From Xanthocytophaga agilis (GTDB lineage: Bacteria; Bacteroidota; Bacteroidia; Cytophagales; 172606-1): 64,000 bases of DNA. The stretch is from contig NZ_JASJOU010000015.1 in the NCBI RefSeq assembly GCF_030068605.1, positions 175,190 to 239,189 on the forward strand. Direction: 5' to 3'. Shown here one piece after another: positions 17,654 through 27,054 of this stretch. How positions within the stretch are numbered: the first letter of the stretch is position 1; the number at the start of each line of letters is the position of its first letter. A program made the position numbers and the translations under genes. The notes beneath the pieces were generated by a model, which was given only the letters and a program-made list of their open reading frames with translations, did not search any database and was not told the origin of the DNA.

Positions 17654-18178
17654 ATGGAACACAAAGCATACCTTTTTGACTGGAATTCATTTGATCAACA
17701 GCTTGCTACTACTTTATTTTAGGCACTTAAAACAGGGGAAACAGATTTGCTGAGAGGATTTATCAATGACAATCTTGCCTCAATAGCTCTTCTCTGGGAT
17801 GGTGAGCCTGCTGCACTGACTGGGAGGATTTGCTTGAGATAAAAGATCCAAACCACTATGGTGAGTTTGCCTTAACCAAGCATTATGAGCCAGATAATTA
17901 TCAAGGATTGGATATAAATGGCTGGATATTCCCAATTTGTTTACAACAGCCTCCGGTTTTTTCTGGGAGAGCAGATCGGTCCTTCCGGAAATTATTTCGA
18001 CCCTGGAAAATATGGTTCTTACTTTATATTACCACTAACGCTGAAGTTAAAACAGGAAGCCATACTTCGGGTGAAAGGCGATCCTTTACTTGCGGCCTTT
18101 CAGGAGCGTATACAAAACTATTTGCAGCTATTGACTGAAGCACAGAAATCTGGCTCGGGTATGTATATTACATTCTGA
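17654..18178 (+). pseudogene. Degraded hypothetical gene (stop plus two frameshifts)
   Basis: An ATG at 17654 opens MEHKAYLFDWNSFDQQLATT and meets a TAG at 17720. The same frame continues as ALKTGETDLLRGFINDNLAS. A second frame then carries DWEDLLEIKDPNHYGEFALT, and a third carries FFLGEQIGPSGNYFDPGKYG to a stop at 18178. Together these three pieces read as one protein of about 175 residues with two frameshifts (near 17810 and 17930) and one nonsense codon (TAG from CAG is possible). It resembles conserved hypothetical proteins with the GNYFDPGxxG motif, but I will not name a family. Confidence 0.65.
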
Positions 18179-18420
18179 ATAGGAGGGAAAGCTTTATTGC
18201 TATACAGGCAGGATCAAAACCAGTTTTAAAACCATTCGATAGATAAAATGAAGCAGTCTTCAAGACGTCTAATTCTACCTATGCTTGAGCCTTTCTTCTG
18301 AGTGGCTTTTTTATTTCTGCATAAATATCTTCTACAGAGACGGCTATTCTCAACTAACAACCTAGATACTTATATCCTCATTATCAGTCACATCATTTTA
18401 TTGCTATAAAAAACAATGCC
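18179..18420. other. Intergenic region upstream of shared box copy C
   Basis: No gene is supported. The last 40 bases form the start of the stretch repeated upstream of 16146. Confidence 0.3.
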
Positions 18421-18479
18421 TTGTATATACTTTGTATACGGTGCTTTTTCGGTGTTTTCTTTTACCAAGCCTACTTTTG
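18421..18479 (+). promoter_or_regulatory. Shared upstream box plus -7 element (copy C)
   Basis: TTGTATATACTTTGTATAC at 18421-18439; TACTTTTG at 18472-18479, exactly 51 nt from the start of the box. The LRR gene start is 61 bases downstream at 18541. Bases around 18382-18482 and 16109-16207 form a dispersed near-duplicate. Confidence 0.6.
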
Positions 18480-18540
18480 ACATGAGTTTGTTGCCAACAA
18501 CAAACTACATCACTGAAAGTTATTTTTTCAATTCGCTTCT

Positions 18541-20673
18541 ATGAAAACAGAAAACCATTCTGAGAAAATCTACAATCTTGAAAATGCATTTGAGCAACCC
18601 GAGTTGGTCAGCGTGATCAAAATAAGCCAGACCATTCCTGAACAGATCCAGACACTTCCTCAGGTACATACACTGATTCTGAACAACATTCAATCTTCTT
18701 TCCTGCCCGACTGGCTGGGGCAGTTGAGTACTGTGCAGAAAATAAAATTCGATAGAGGTACCATGCACCTGCTTACAGCACACAATATGCAGGTGCTTTC
18801 ACAAATGAAAAGCTTACAGCATATCGAGATACTTCGTGGTCCTTTACCAGTTGAAATAGCCTATCTCAAACAGGTAAAAAAGCTGCACATCCATCAATGG
18901 CAATGGGAAGAAGATCTGCACATTCCTGCTCAGATATGCGAATCACTGGTACAGATGAACAGCCTGGAATATTTGCAGATTGATTCAGGTTTTCTACCTG
19001 TTCAGGTTAAATTACTTACCCGGTTGACCTATCTGGATCTGAGTAGCCAACCAACAGCAACGGTGGATGCTATTCTGGAGCTCAATCAGCTGAAATCTCT
19101 TCATTTGCTTAAACGCCCTTTATCTGCTGACCAGGTAGAAAAGCTGAGCTTGTTTGCTGGTTTACAGGAACTGACTTTGGCAAAGTGTGGTTTGACCCAG
19201 TTTCCTCAACCACTACTTTCGCTGGATTCGCTTCACTATCTGGATTTGAGAGAAAACAAGCTGGTTTCTCTTCCTTCGCAATGCCAGTTTGATGCTTTAC
19301 TTAAGTTGAATTATTTAGACTTACAGAATTGTGAACTGGAAGGCTTTCCGTTAGGTATTCTGAGTTTGAACAAACTGGAAAAGTTGGATCTGTCAGAAAA
19401 CCCACAGATTCAGACTTTGCCCTGGGCAATCAATGCATTGAGTCGGTTGCAGAAGTTGAATTTGAGAAAGACAGGCTTGAGAGAGGTTCCGGACTCAATA
19501 GAAAGTTTGACTCAACTTGAAGAATTGATTTTGTCAGATAATTCACTGGAGTCAGTACCCAATTTGAAAGTGTTACCTAATCTGAAGCGAACAGAGTTGT
19601 ATCAGGCATTTGTGAAAGATTACAAATTGAGAAAAGAGTATAAGCCATGTATAGCAGAGCAAATTTTAAGGTTGATAGGGGATTGTTCAGGATTGATTTT
19701 ACTTGATTTGGAAGATAATATCATTGATGAGTTAGAAACTAAAATGTTACTCCAAATTGAACAACTAAGCAATATTTTCGAGCAAATTAAAGAGTCACCA
19801 GAATTAGACCGATACTTTGCTTGTCTGCAATATAGCGAAGAAGGTTTTAAAGAGGTTATTACGAGAGCACAAACATTAAGTGAATTATTGAAGAAAATAG
19901 CGAGCAAAAGCCTTCAGATAAATCCAAATGAGAAGATTCTTTTAAATATTCCACTGAAACACAAATCGTATTGGAATGATTCTGTAATTCAGGATTTGGG
20001 AAATATGATAAATAATAAATATGATACATCTTTTTGTTGTAACAATAACCTGAAAGTTACTTTGATTGATGACTTAGGCTTTCATCGTCTTTGGGAATGG
20101 ATTACATATTTTCCCTTCAATACAGGTACTAGTTCTCTTGGAGTTTTTGAGATACAAAAAGATCATGTACAATTCTGGTATGAAACCCAGTTAGTTGAGC
20201 AGATTAATGCAATTATGGAGATTGCCAGCGAACTTGAAAAAGAAGCTGTGACAGGCCGTCAGTTTGCTTTTGTAGTTTATGATCAGCAAGACGATGAAGC
20301 CCACATCACATGCATGGCTGATACTGTAACATCATTGATTGAAAAAATAGCAATGGAATCAGCTCTTCCAGAAGAGAAACTAACAGCAGAGCAAATAATA
20401 CTTGAACTTCCTAAACGACAAAAAGTTTTTCAAACTCCTTTAATTATTTCGTTTTTGCAACGAATGCAACAAAGAGATATTATTGACGCATCTGTATTTG
20501 TAACCTTGAAAGATAAAGATATCGGTGAAGAGGACTTAGAAGAATATTATTTCCCTGATATGTTATCAGTTGCCCAAAAGTGTCAGTTTCTCTTTGGTTG
20601 GTGTTATGATCCAAATTTTGAGATTACGGAAGCCTTTGCTGTGATTGAGATCCTGGATGCTGAAGACGAGTGA
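18541..20673 (+). CDS. Leucine-rich repeat protein with large unknown C-terminal region
   Basis: A 710-residue soluble protein. Residues about 40-360 hold LRR units, regular from about 220 (LDSLHYLDLRENKLVSLPSQ, LEKLDLSENPQIQTLPWAIN, LQKLNLRKTGLREVPDSIE). Residues 360-710 contain no LRR. They include helices and strands (HKSYWNDSVIQDLG, FHRLWEWITYFPFNTG, AFVVYDQQDDEAHITCMAD), possibly a SUKH-like or effector-binding part, but I do not recognise it. The protein is probably a cytoplasmic binder. Its end overlaps the next gene by about 17 bases, which suggests coupling. Confidence 0.7.
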   Translation: MKTENHSEKIYNLENAFEQPELVSVIKISQTIPEQIQTLPQVHTLILNNIQSSFLPDWLGQLSTVQKIKFDRGTMHLLTAHNMQVLSQMKSLQHIEILRGPLPVEIAYLKQVKKLHIHQWQWEEDLHIPAQICESLVQMNSLEYLQIDSGFLPVQVKLLTRLTYLDLSSQPTATVDAILELNQLKSLHLLKRPLSADQVEKLSLFAGLQELTLAKCGLTQFPQPLLSLDSLHYLDLRENKLVSLPSQCQFDALLKLNYLDLQNCELEGFPLGILSLNKLEKLDLSENPQIQTLPWAINALSRLQKLNLRKTGLREVPDSIESLTQLEELILSDNSLESVPNLKVLPNLKRTELYQAFVKDYKLRKEYKPCIAEQILRLIGDCSGLILLDLEDNIIDELETKMLLQIEQLSNIFEQIKESPELDRYFACLQYSEEGFKEVITRAQTLSELLKKIASKSLQINPNEKILLNIPLKHKSYWNDSVIQDLGNMINNKYDTSFCCNNNLKVTLIDDLGFHRLWEWITYFPFNTGTSSLGVFEIQKDHVQFWYETQLVEQINAIMEIASELEKEAVTGRQFAFVVYDQQDDEAHITCMADTVTSLIEKIAMESALPEEKLTAEQIILELPKRQKVFQTPLIISFLQRMQQRDIIDASVFVTLKDKDIGEEDLEEYYFPDMLSVAQKCQFLFGWCYDPNFEITEAFAVIEILDAEDE

Positions 20674-21415
20674 AACACAAACCCAATTGCTTTGTATGCC
20701 CAAATCCTATCCATTACCCACTATCAACGAGATTAGCCATCAGATAGATATGTTGCTACAGACTGAGCCTGTATTAACTCGTCAGCGGGTAAAAAAAGGA
20801 AAATATTTTTATCGCGAACTAGCTGCTGCTTTTCGCGAAGAGGTATCCATACATCGGCTGGATAGTTTGTTGCAACTGGTTTCGCTGGAATGTGCTGCGG
20901 GCGCCTCTGCTTCTCGTTGCAGACAATGGTTTGCCTGTATGGGTGCCCTGGCGGCTCAACCCCAAGAGGGAAGTTTATTGCCAAGCCAGCCAGTGGAAGC
21001 AGTAATCTATTTTGCATTGGCAGGCATATTTGAACAAACACTGTATGAACCCTGGCCGGCTGATATTCCTACTTTGCAAACAGCAGACCGGGTCATCTAT
21101 GCCTTGATGACAGGGAAACTTGTTTCTATCGAAGAAAGCAACCTGCATGATAGTCCCTACTGGTTGGGATTGTATAAGGCGATCCGTAATCAATCTGTAT
21201 CTGACACTCAAAAAGCTATTTTACAGCTCGCCGACTCCTGGTTGCATGAGTATAAACAAACTGATACACTCGATTTTGATCCTTACCGATATCCTTTTTT
21301 TGAACCAGATTGTAATGCGGCTTTAGCCCTACTACTTTATCGGGAACGAATGCGGATAGAGCTTCCTACAGAAAAATACAAACGCTTTTATGTGGCAGCC
21401 TTGTTGGCTGACTGA
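20657..21415 (+). CDS. Hypothetical helical protein
   Basis: About 252 residues from the ATG at 20657, which lies inside the end of the LRR gene; another ATG at 20696 (MPKSYPLPT) avoids the overlap. The protein is mostly helical and rich in Ala and Leu, with segments such as LLQLVSLECAAGASASRCRQ and AVIYFALAGIFEQTLYEPW. No family is recognised. It is unlikely to be membrane-bound because the helices are amphipathic. It follows the LRR gene directly, so they are probably functionally linked. Confidence 0.55.
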   Translation: MLKTSETQTQLLCMPKSYPLPTINEISHQIDMLLQTEPVLTRQRVKKGKYFYRELAAAFREEVSIHRLDSLLQLVSLECAAGASASRCRQWFACMGALAAQPQEGSLLPSQPVEAVIYFALAGIFEQTLYEPWPADIPTLQTADRVIYALMTGKLVSIEESNLHDSPYWLGLYKAIRNQSVSDTQKAILQLADSWLHEYKQTDTLDFDPYRYPFFEPDCNAALALLLYRERMRIELPTEKYKRFYVAALLAD

Positions 21416-21475
21416 TTCAACATACCAGATATTATTTTACTGAGTCTATTTTACGTATCAATTCCTGCAAAATCT

Positions 21476-22237
21476 ATGAAACGTACCGAATCCTTTCAAA
21501 ATCTACTTTTAATTATAGCAGCCGATGGTGTAATTACACCCACCGAAAAAGATGTCGTTGACCAGATTTCATATTCTCTGGGGATTACTGATGAAGAGTA
21601 TAACTATTATGTACAGAACATCAGAAATCTATCATTTGTGATCCCTGATACCAAAGAAAAAGCTGGCAATGAGTTGTTTTCGATGATACTGGTCTGTCTG
21701 GAAAGTGGCGAACTAAATGAAGGGGAAGAGACCGCTTTGTTGGGATTTGCACAACAGGCAGGCTTTTCTGAAGAGGAATTTTATGCCATTGTAAACTATA
21801 CTATTGACAAACGGAACACAGAACAACAGCAAACGACTGATGCCAACAAGCAAAGCTATGAATGGGCAGTTGCGGGTACCCGGCAGTCGGGTAAAACGGA
21901 TGCGGAAATTGCCAATATCCTAGTAGCAAATGTAGTACAGCCACATAATCTTACGTATCAGTTTTCAGAGGACGAAGAAATCAACCGTGCTTTTTATGGA
22001 CTGGTGTGGTCGGTATTCCATCGGTATCAGATACTTCGTCATCCAACAGGTATTGTGCTCACAACCATGCGAATGGACCTCATCAAATCAGGAGATTGCA
22101 CCCTGGACGATTTGCTGGAAGATCTAATAGTGGCTGAGGAAGCAGTGGGAGACGGAAAATCCTTCAATCTCCAAACAGCACCTCTGGCTGCCCTGATTGA
22201 AGACCTAAAGCATAGTTTTCCCTTTAACAACAACTAA
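21476..22237 (+). CDS. TerB-like domain protein
   Basis: A 253-residue soluble protein. Residues 1-115 fit the TerB/tellurite-resistance-like helical fold: FQNLLLIIAADGVITPTEKD, then a helix with ISYSLGITDEEYNYYV and a second half-site ESGELNEGEETALLGFAQ. These are the metal-binding-type D-G-x-(I)-x-x-x-E motifs. Such domains occur in chemical-stress and phage-defence gene sets. The C-terminal 120 residues are unrecognised. It sits between a helical hypothetical gene and a HEAT gene and is probably co-transcribed. Confidence 0.6.
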   Translation: MKRTESFQNLLLIIAADGVITPTEKDVVDQISYSLGITDEEYNYYVQNIRNLSFVIPDTKEKAGNELFSMILVCLESGELNEGEETALLGFAQQAGFSEEEFYAIVNYTIDKRNTEQQQTTDANKQSYEWAVAGTRQSGKTDAEIANILVANVVQPHNLTYQFSEDEEINRAFYGLVWSVFHRYQILRHPTGIVLTTMRMDLIKSGDCTLDDLLEDLIVAEEAVGDGKSFNLQTAPLAALIEDLKHSFPFNNN

Positions 22238-22242
22238 CTAAC

Positions 22243-23358
22243 TTGACAGACAGGTTGATTGGTAAAAGACCTATCTGGGTACACGCTCAAAATCGTATGC
22301 TTGCCATCACTCAGGAACTTATCCAGCAGCTTCAGACGCCTGCTCGTCATGATTACCGTCACATCGAATTTTATTGTGATGTGATTGGAACCTATGGAGA
22401 CGCTTCAGATGCAGACGCATTGGTCACCTTCTTTCTGGAAAAGCCTTTTGCCTATAATCGGGAAAGTGTGCTTGTACCCATTGCCACACTCGGAGATGCC
22501 TCCATGGCAAAGCGTATAGCGGATGTGTGTCTGGATAGCCTGCAACTCAAAGCAGAGGTAGCGACTGAGGTGCTGCAATGTTTGGGTGCCATGCAGTATG
22601 AACCTGCAAAACCCGTGCTGATGCATTACATCACTAATTCAGATCTGCATTGGGAAGTGCAGCAAGCTTGTCTGGGACTGATGTACTTTAAAGAACTGAC
22701 ACCTTACAAAGAAACTATTGAACAGGAAATCAGCAAGTGCATGGGGAAGAATCTGTTTAGCGAGTTTGTGCCTATGCTGGCTTGCCGTACGGATAATTCT
22801 TCATTAAAAGATGCGCTGTATCAGCTTGGAAATACCACCGCCTCTACCGACTGTAATGCCGGACTCATACTGGGTATTGCGTTGTATGAAGACAAATCCT
22901 TGTTTAAAAGGATTCTCTGGGACTATCATTGGGAAGCAGCCAGTACAGGCACAGGTACTATCCAATGGACACTGACTGCGATGCGGTTGCTCTCTGTTTC
23001 TTTTTCGGAACTCTTTGCAGATTTGTTGGTCCTCATGGAGAATACCTGCGAAGGTACACACAACTGGAAACCCTTTCAGCTATTTCTGGATTTGCTGGAG
23101 GCGCATGTGATGTTGAGCTATCCGACTATATGGAACTACCAGCCTCACAAAAAAGCGGAAAGCTGTGTGTCGATCTGGCAATCTGTTTTTGAACCGGAAT
23201 CATCCAGCCTGTCTGATCTTGCCCGAAAATACATTAGTTATGACAAGGAACTGCAATCACGCTATTTAGATCGGGTACAACACCTGAGGGAAAAAGTAAG
23301 TCTGAAAAAACAGACCGAAGAGTGGGAACGTTGGGCTGTCCTGACAAAGCTGAAGTAA
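22243..23358 (+). CDS. HEAT-like repeat protein
   Basis: 371 residues if translation starts at the TTG at 22243, six bases after the TerB-like gene; an ATG at 22297 (MLAITQELIQQLQ) is an alternative. The helices from about residue 40 to 210 repeat with a 35-45-residue period (ALVTFFLEKPFAYN, SMAKRIADVCLDSLQLK, PAKPVLMHYITNSDLHWEVQ, QACLGLMYF), typical of HEAT-type solenoids. The C-terminal part is helical too. No catalytic motif is seen. A protein-binding role is inferred from the fold. Confidence 0.55.
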   Translation: MTDRLIGKRPIWVHAQNRMLAITQELIQQLQTPARHDYRHIEFYCDVIGTYGDASDADALVTFFLEKPFAYNRESVLVPIATLGDASMAKRIADVCLDSLQLKAEVATEVLQCLGAMQYEPAKPVLMHYITNSDLHWEVQQACLGLMYFKELTPYKETIEQEISKCMGKNLFSEFVPMLACRTDNSSLKDALYQLGNTTASTDCNAGLILGIALYEDKSLFKRILWDYHWEAASTGTGTIQWTLTAMRLLSVSFSELFADLLVLMENTCEGTHNWKPFQLFLDLLEAHVMLSYPTIWNYQPHKKAESCVSIWQSVFEPESSSLSDLARKYISYDKELQSRYLDRVQHLREKVSLKKQTEEWERWAVLTKLK

Positions 23359-23410
23359 TCAACTGGATATCAATTCTATAAATTCTAACTAGCTTAAACA
23401 AATACATACT

Positions 23411-24658
23411 ATGTCTGTTGAAAATAGTGTTTTGCCTCAAGATGAAGATGCCATTCGGTTTATGAATGCATTTCTGGAAGCAGAATACCAGCTAACACTC
23501 GCACAAGTACAGGAAGACCTGGATGCCGAAAGATTCAAACAGAAAGTAGAAGATGTGGACAGCCACTATTTTTCGGGCAATGTAGCTTCAGATATCCTGC
23601 GTTTTGAACAACCCGGAACACCTGGATTTGAAGATATTAAATCTCAGATACAGATCAATGCACCCCGCAGGCTTTTTCTGGTACGGGTATATCAGCACGA
23701 TTCACTGGGTCTGGTGTATCGTTTTTATACAGGTACAAACCGCAAGAAAGGAATCTCCTATTTTTATTCCTATTATGTCACCCAAGTCGATCAAACGTTT
23801 AAGATTGTAGCCCGGTATATGAGTAATGATACTTCTATAGGCTGGGAGTGGAGTGCCGGAATGCGATTTACCAAAGAAGCACTTACCTTCCTGCGAGTCT
23901 ATCGCCTGCTTGAGCCTCATGAAAAAAATACCGCCGATTATATCAGTGAGGCTGGAATAGATTATAAACAGGAGGTTATGCCTACCAAACCACAATCACA
24001 GATTGTAACTGCACCTCTTATTCCGGAATTTGAGCCTATTGAAACAGTCTTCGAAAGAATCCAGAATAAAGCAGGAGACCTGAACAATCTGGCAATTCAA
24101 AAAGCAGAAGAAGGCAAATTGGAAGAAGCACTGGATTATTATAACCAGGCATTGAATCTCTCATCCAATAACGCTGAAATTCTTTACAATCGGGCTATGC
24201 TTTTACAGGATATGGGAGAATGGGAAGAGGCTATGGATGACTATGATCTCTCGCTCTTTATCAATCCGGAAAACGTAGATTGTCTGGTGGCACGTGCCAG
24301 TCTAAAGGAAGATTTGGGGTATCAAGAAAAGGCACTGGAAGATCTGGCGGAGGCATTGAGACTGAAACCGGAAAATACGACAGCATTAAATAATCGAGGG
24401 TATTTGTATCGTAGCCTGGGCCGATTGGAAGAATCCCTGCAGGATTTGCACAAAGCCCACCAGATTGATCCTGAAGATACCCTGGTCATACAATCACTAG
24501 CCGAAACGTATACGGATGCCCGCCAATACGACACGGCTATTGACTGGCTGGAAAAAGCACTACAAAAAGATTCTGCCTTACAGCAAGAAATCCGAAATAA
24601 TACCTTGTACGCACCATTGCTTACACACAAAAGATATCAGCAACTACTTAATTCCTAA
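23411..24658 (+). CDS. NTF2-like head domain with TPR tail
   Basis: A 415-residue protein with two parts. The first about 165 residues are a head domain shared with the genes at 25815 and 29622. It shows F(M/I)xxF at 16-20, EY at 24-25, PRRLFLVRVY, an LVYRFYTG strand and IVARYMSNDT...WEWSAGMR. I judge it NTF2-like from the strand pattern (inference). Residues about 215-410 are five TPR units (LNNLAIQKAEEGKLEEALDY, ILYNRAMLLQDMGEWEEAMD, CLVARASLKEDLGYQEKALE, ALNNRGYLYRSLGRLEESLQ). No signal peptide; cytoplasmic binder. Confidence 0.65.
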   Translation: MSVENSVLPQDEDAIRFMNAFLEAEYQLTLAQVQEDLDAERFKQKVEDVDSHYFSGNVASDILRFEQPGTPGFEDIKSQIQINAPRRLFLVRVYQHDSLGLVYRFYTGTNRKKGISYFYSYYVTQVDQTFKIVARYMSNDTSIGWEWSAGMRFTKEALTFLRVYRLLEPHEKNTADYISEAGIDYKQEVMPTKPQSQIVTAPLIPEFEPIETVFERIQNKAGDLNNLAIQKAEEGKLEEALDYYNQALNLSSNNAEILYNRAMLLQDMGEWEEAMDDYDLSLFINPENVDCLVARASLKEDLGYQEKALEDLAEALRLKPENTTALNNRGYLYRSLGRLEESLQDLHKAHQIDPEDTLVIQSLAETYTDARQYDTAIDWLEKALQKDSALQQEIRNNTLYAPLLTHKRYQQLLNS

Positions 24659-24666
24659 AACCTGGC

Positions 24667-25770
24667 ATGTCAACATGTACAATTGCTCAATTGAAAGAGA
24701 AATTACACTACTTGTCACATGTGGACAAAAATCGGAAAATATTTGGTGCTTCCCTGATTGCTTATGGTGATTTAACCAATCTTACTTCATTTAGCGGACT
24801 CCATAATAATCTAACCTGCTTACCTGAATCTATTGGTAACCTCATACATCTTAATTGTCTGTTTTTTAGCGATAACCAGCTACAAGACATTCCTGTTCAG
24901 ATTGGAAACCTGATCAATCTGGAAACTCTATCTTTTTGTGGTAATCAGCTTAAAAAACTTCCTGATTCTATCGGGAATCTTATAAACCTCAAATATTTTC
25001 ATGTTAGAAGAAATCAGTTGTCACTATTACCAGAATCCATCAAAAATTTACACAGTCTTGAAATATTGAATCTGCACAGCAACCAACTAGAAATGATTCC
25101 TGATGTTCTAGTTAATCTGACAAAGTTGCAGCGGCTTGAGTTGTATAACAATAAACTTTTAGCTCTTCCTGATTCTATTGGCAATCTGAGTCAACTCAAA
25201 GAACTAAGTATTTTTTGTAATAGTATCACAACCCTGCCAGAGACGATTGGTAGTTTATACAGATTAGAGGATTTGCGAATGAATAGCAACTGTATACGTC
25301 AGTTGCCTGAATCTATCTATAATCTAAAAAATCTGTATCAGTTGCAAATGTCAGGGAATCAATTGACTTTCCTTTCTGAGTCAATCGGTCGCTGGGCAAA
25401 GCTGCGTTTTTGGAATGTAAGTTATAATAGTCTTCAATAATTGCCTTTAGCAATAGGTAAGCTCTGTAAAATAGTTGAATTAAATGTATCTCAAAATCAG
25501 CTTACAACTCTCCCAGAATCTATTGGCAATCTAACCAAACTTAAAATTTTTACATTATCAGGCAATCAACTTATCTCTCTACCTGAATCTATTGGCAATT
25601 TGACCGAATTAAAAATACTTGATTTAACTGGAAATCAATTAACTTCTATTCCTGAGTCAATACATCACCTAAAGAAATTAAAAAAGCTCTACCTGTACAA
25701 CAATCCACTTTCGAGCCAAATGCAGGAGCAAATCCGACACTGGTTACCAGCGTGCAGGATTTATTTATAA
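24667..25770 (+). pseudogene. LRR protein interrupted by an in-frame stop
   Basis: The ATG at 24667 opens a protein of 257 residues ending at TAA 25438-25440, but the same frame continues without another stop to 25770. LRR periodicity runs straight across the stop: the unit ending NVSYNSLQ is followed by LPLAIGKLCKIVELNVSQNQ. Together about 14 LRR units of 23 residues (LxxLxLxxNxLxxLPxSIGN) would form a 367-residue protein, with a capping helix at the end (SSQMQEQIRHWLPACRIYL). CAA to TAA by one C-to-T change would explain the stop. Unlike the later LRR arrays, the head domain here is different (MSTCTIAQLKEKLHYLSHVD). Confidence 0.75.
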
Positions 25771-25814
25771 AAGGAAAAGACTAACCAGAAAAATAAAAAA
25801 ACAATTACAAATCT

Positions 25815-27026
25815 ATGTTGGAAGAAGCCATTGCCTTTATTAACGAATTTATTGCCAACGAATATGCTGCCTGGCAAGCCTATTATCTGGAACAGGATAA
25901 TAAAATCTTTCGAGGGATACGATCTACCTTAGACCGTATGTATGGGGCTGACTTAATGCCCGAAGTAAATTATCGGTCGATAGATGAGTCATGGTTTACA
26001 GAGGGAGAAGCCAAGCTGGCACAGGTCAAACCACGCATTCTGTTTCAGATCAAGGAATATGAACATGCAGACTATGGATCTCTGTTTCGGTGTTATGTGA
26101 GTAGTTATTCTAACTGGAGTGACTCTTATTCTGCCTCCTTGTACATTGCCAAACGCGAAAATTATCGCACCAAAGAAAAGGAGTGGCGGATTATGAGCAA
26201 ATACAATAACGATAGGGGAAACTGGCAGTGGCGGGGCGGCATTCGGGTTGAGCCGCTAGGTAAGTTGCTCTCGGTTCGCCAGTTTCAGCCACCTGCTGAT
26301 CCTGTGGATCTGGCCGATTATGAAGCAGCACCCCTCTCGGTGGTTGCCCCGACAGAAACAAAGACAGCACCCACCCCCGTAAGCCTGGGCAGAGAAAAGG
26401 GAGAGAATCCACAACGGGATGCTTTTGTTGAAACTTTTGGTGCCATTGAAGAAAAAGTCCTCTGGGGCAAACAGTATGCAGGCACTACTTCCCAAGATCC
26501 CAACTGGTCTATTTTCCTGACCTTGTTGGGGGGTAAGTTTTATACCAGTGGCTTTTTCCAACAAGGTGCAGATCCGTTGTCTGATACATTGCCCTGGCCT
26601 GCTTTAGGGGAAGCAATCCGTTTTACTCAGGAACTAGCTCAGCTACTGACCGAAGCAGGATGTACAGCACTCAATTCAGAAGGAGACATGGCCTATTTTC
26701 CTTTTGTGTATTGTGGAGAGATGATAGATGGCTTGCCTGATTTTATTGCATTAGGTCAGTTTCTGGAAGGGGCAAAACTCAGAATGAAAAGGATACAGAA
26801 ACGCAATTGCATCTTCTGGGATCAACAGGCCGATGAGGAATACAAGGAATACCTGTCGCCTCAGACCCTTGAGGCTTTTGAACAGGTGAGTCAGAAGATG
26901 AAAGCCACGCTCAAAAGCCTGGTAGAATTTTCACTTGTCTATGAGCCTGCATTCCCAGTGGTTATGGGTGGCACCTTTCAGCCAGGCATCTTTGCCGGGC
27001 TTGTGACACTGATAATCAGAAGATAG
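25815..27026 (+). CDS. NTF2-like head domain with unknown C-terminal region
   Basis: A 403-residue protein. Residues 1-170 are the shared head: FINEFIANEY near the start, PRILFQIKEYEHADYGSLFR, RIMSKYNNDRGNWQWRGGIR and a tail VRQFQPPADPVDLADYEA. It matches the genes at 23411 and especially 29622. After a Pro/Thr-rich linker (about 175-195), residues 205-403 are unrecognised, with FVETFGAIEEKVLWGKQYAG, a strand WSIFLTLLGGKFYTSGFF and an end strand FAGLVTLIIRR. The C-terminus could be an effector-binding fold. No toxin or signal peptide is seen. Confidence 0.6.
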   Translation: MLEEAIAFINEFIANEYAAWQAYYLEQDNKIFRGIRSTLDRMYGADLMPEVNYRSIDESWFTEGEAKLAQVKPRILFQIKEYEHADYGSLFRCYVSSYSNWSDSYSASLYIAKRENYRTKEKEWRIMSKYNNDRGNWQWRGGIRVEPLGKLLSVRQFQPPADPVDLADYEAAPLSVVAPTETKTAPTPVSLGREKGENPQRDAFVETFGAIEEKVLWGKQYAGTTSQDPNWSIFLTLLGGKFYTSGFFQQGADPLSDTLPWPALGEAIRFTQELAQLLTEAGCTALNSEGDMAYFPFVYCGEMIDGLPDFIALGQFLEGAKLRMKRIQKRNCIFWDQQADEEYKEYLSPQTLEAFEQVSQKMKATLKSLVEFSLVYEPAFPVVMGGTFQPGIFAGLVTLIIRR

Positions 27027-27054
27027 GCTTTAAATTTAGTTTTGATAACACCGT

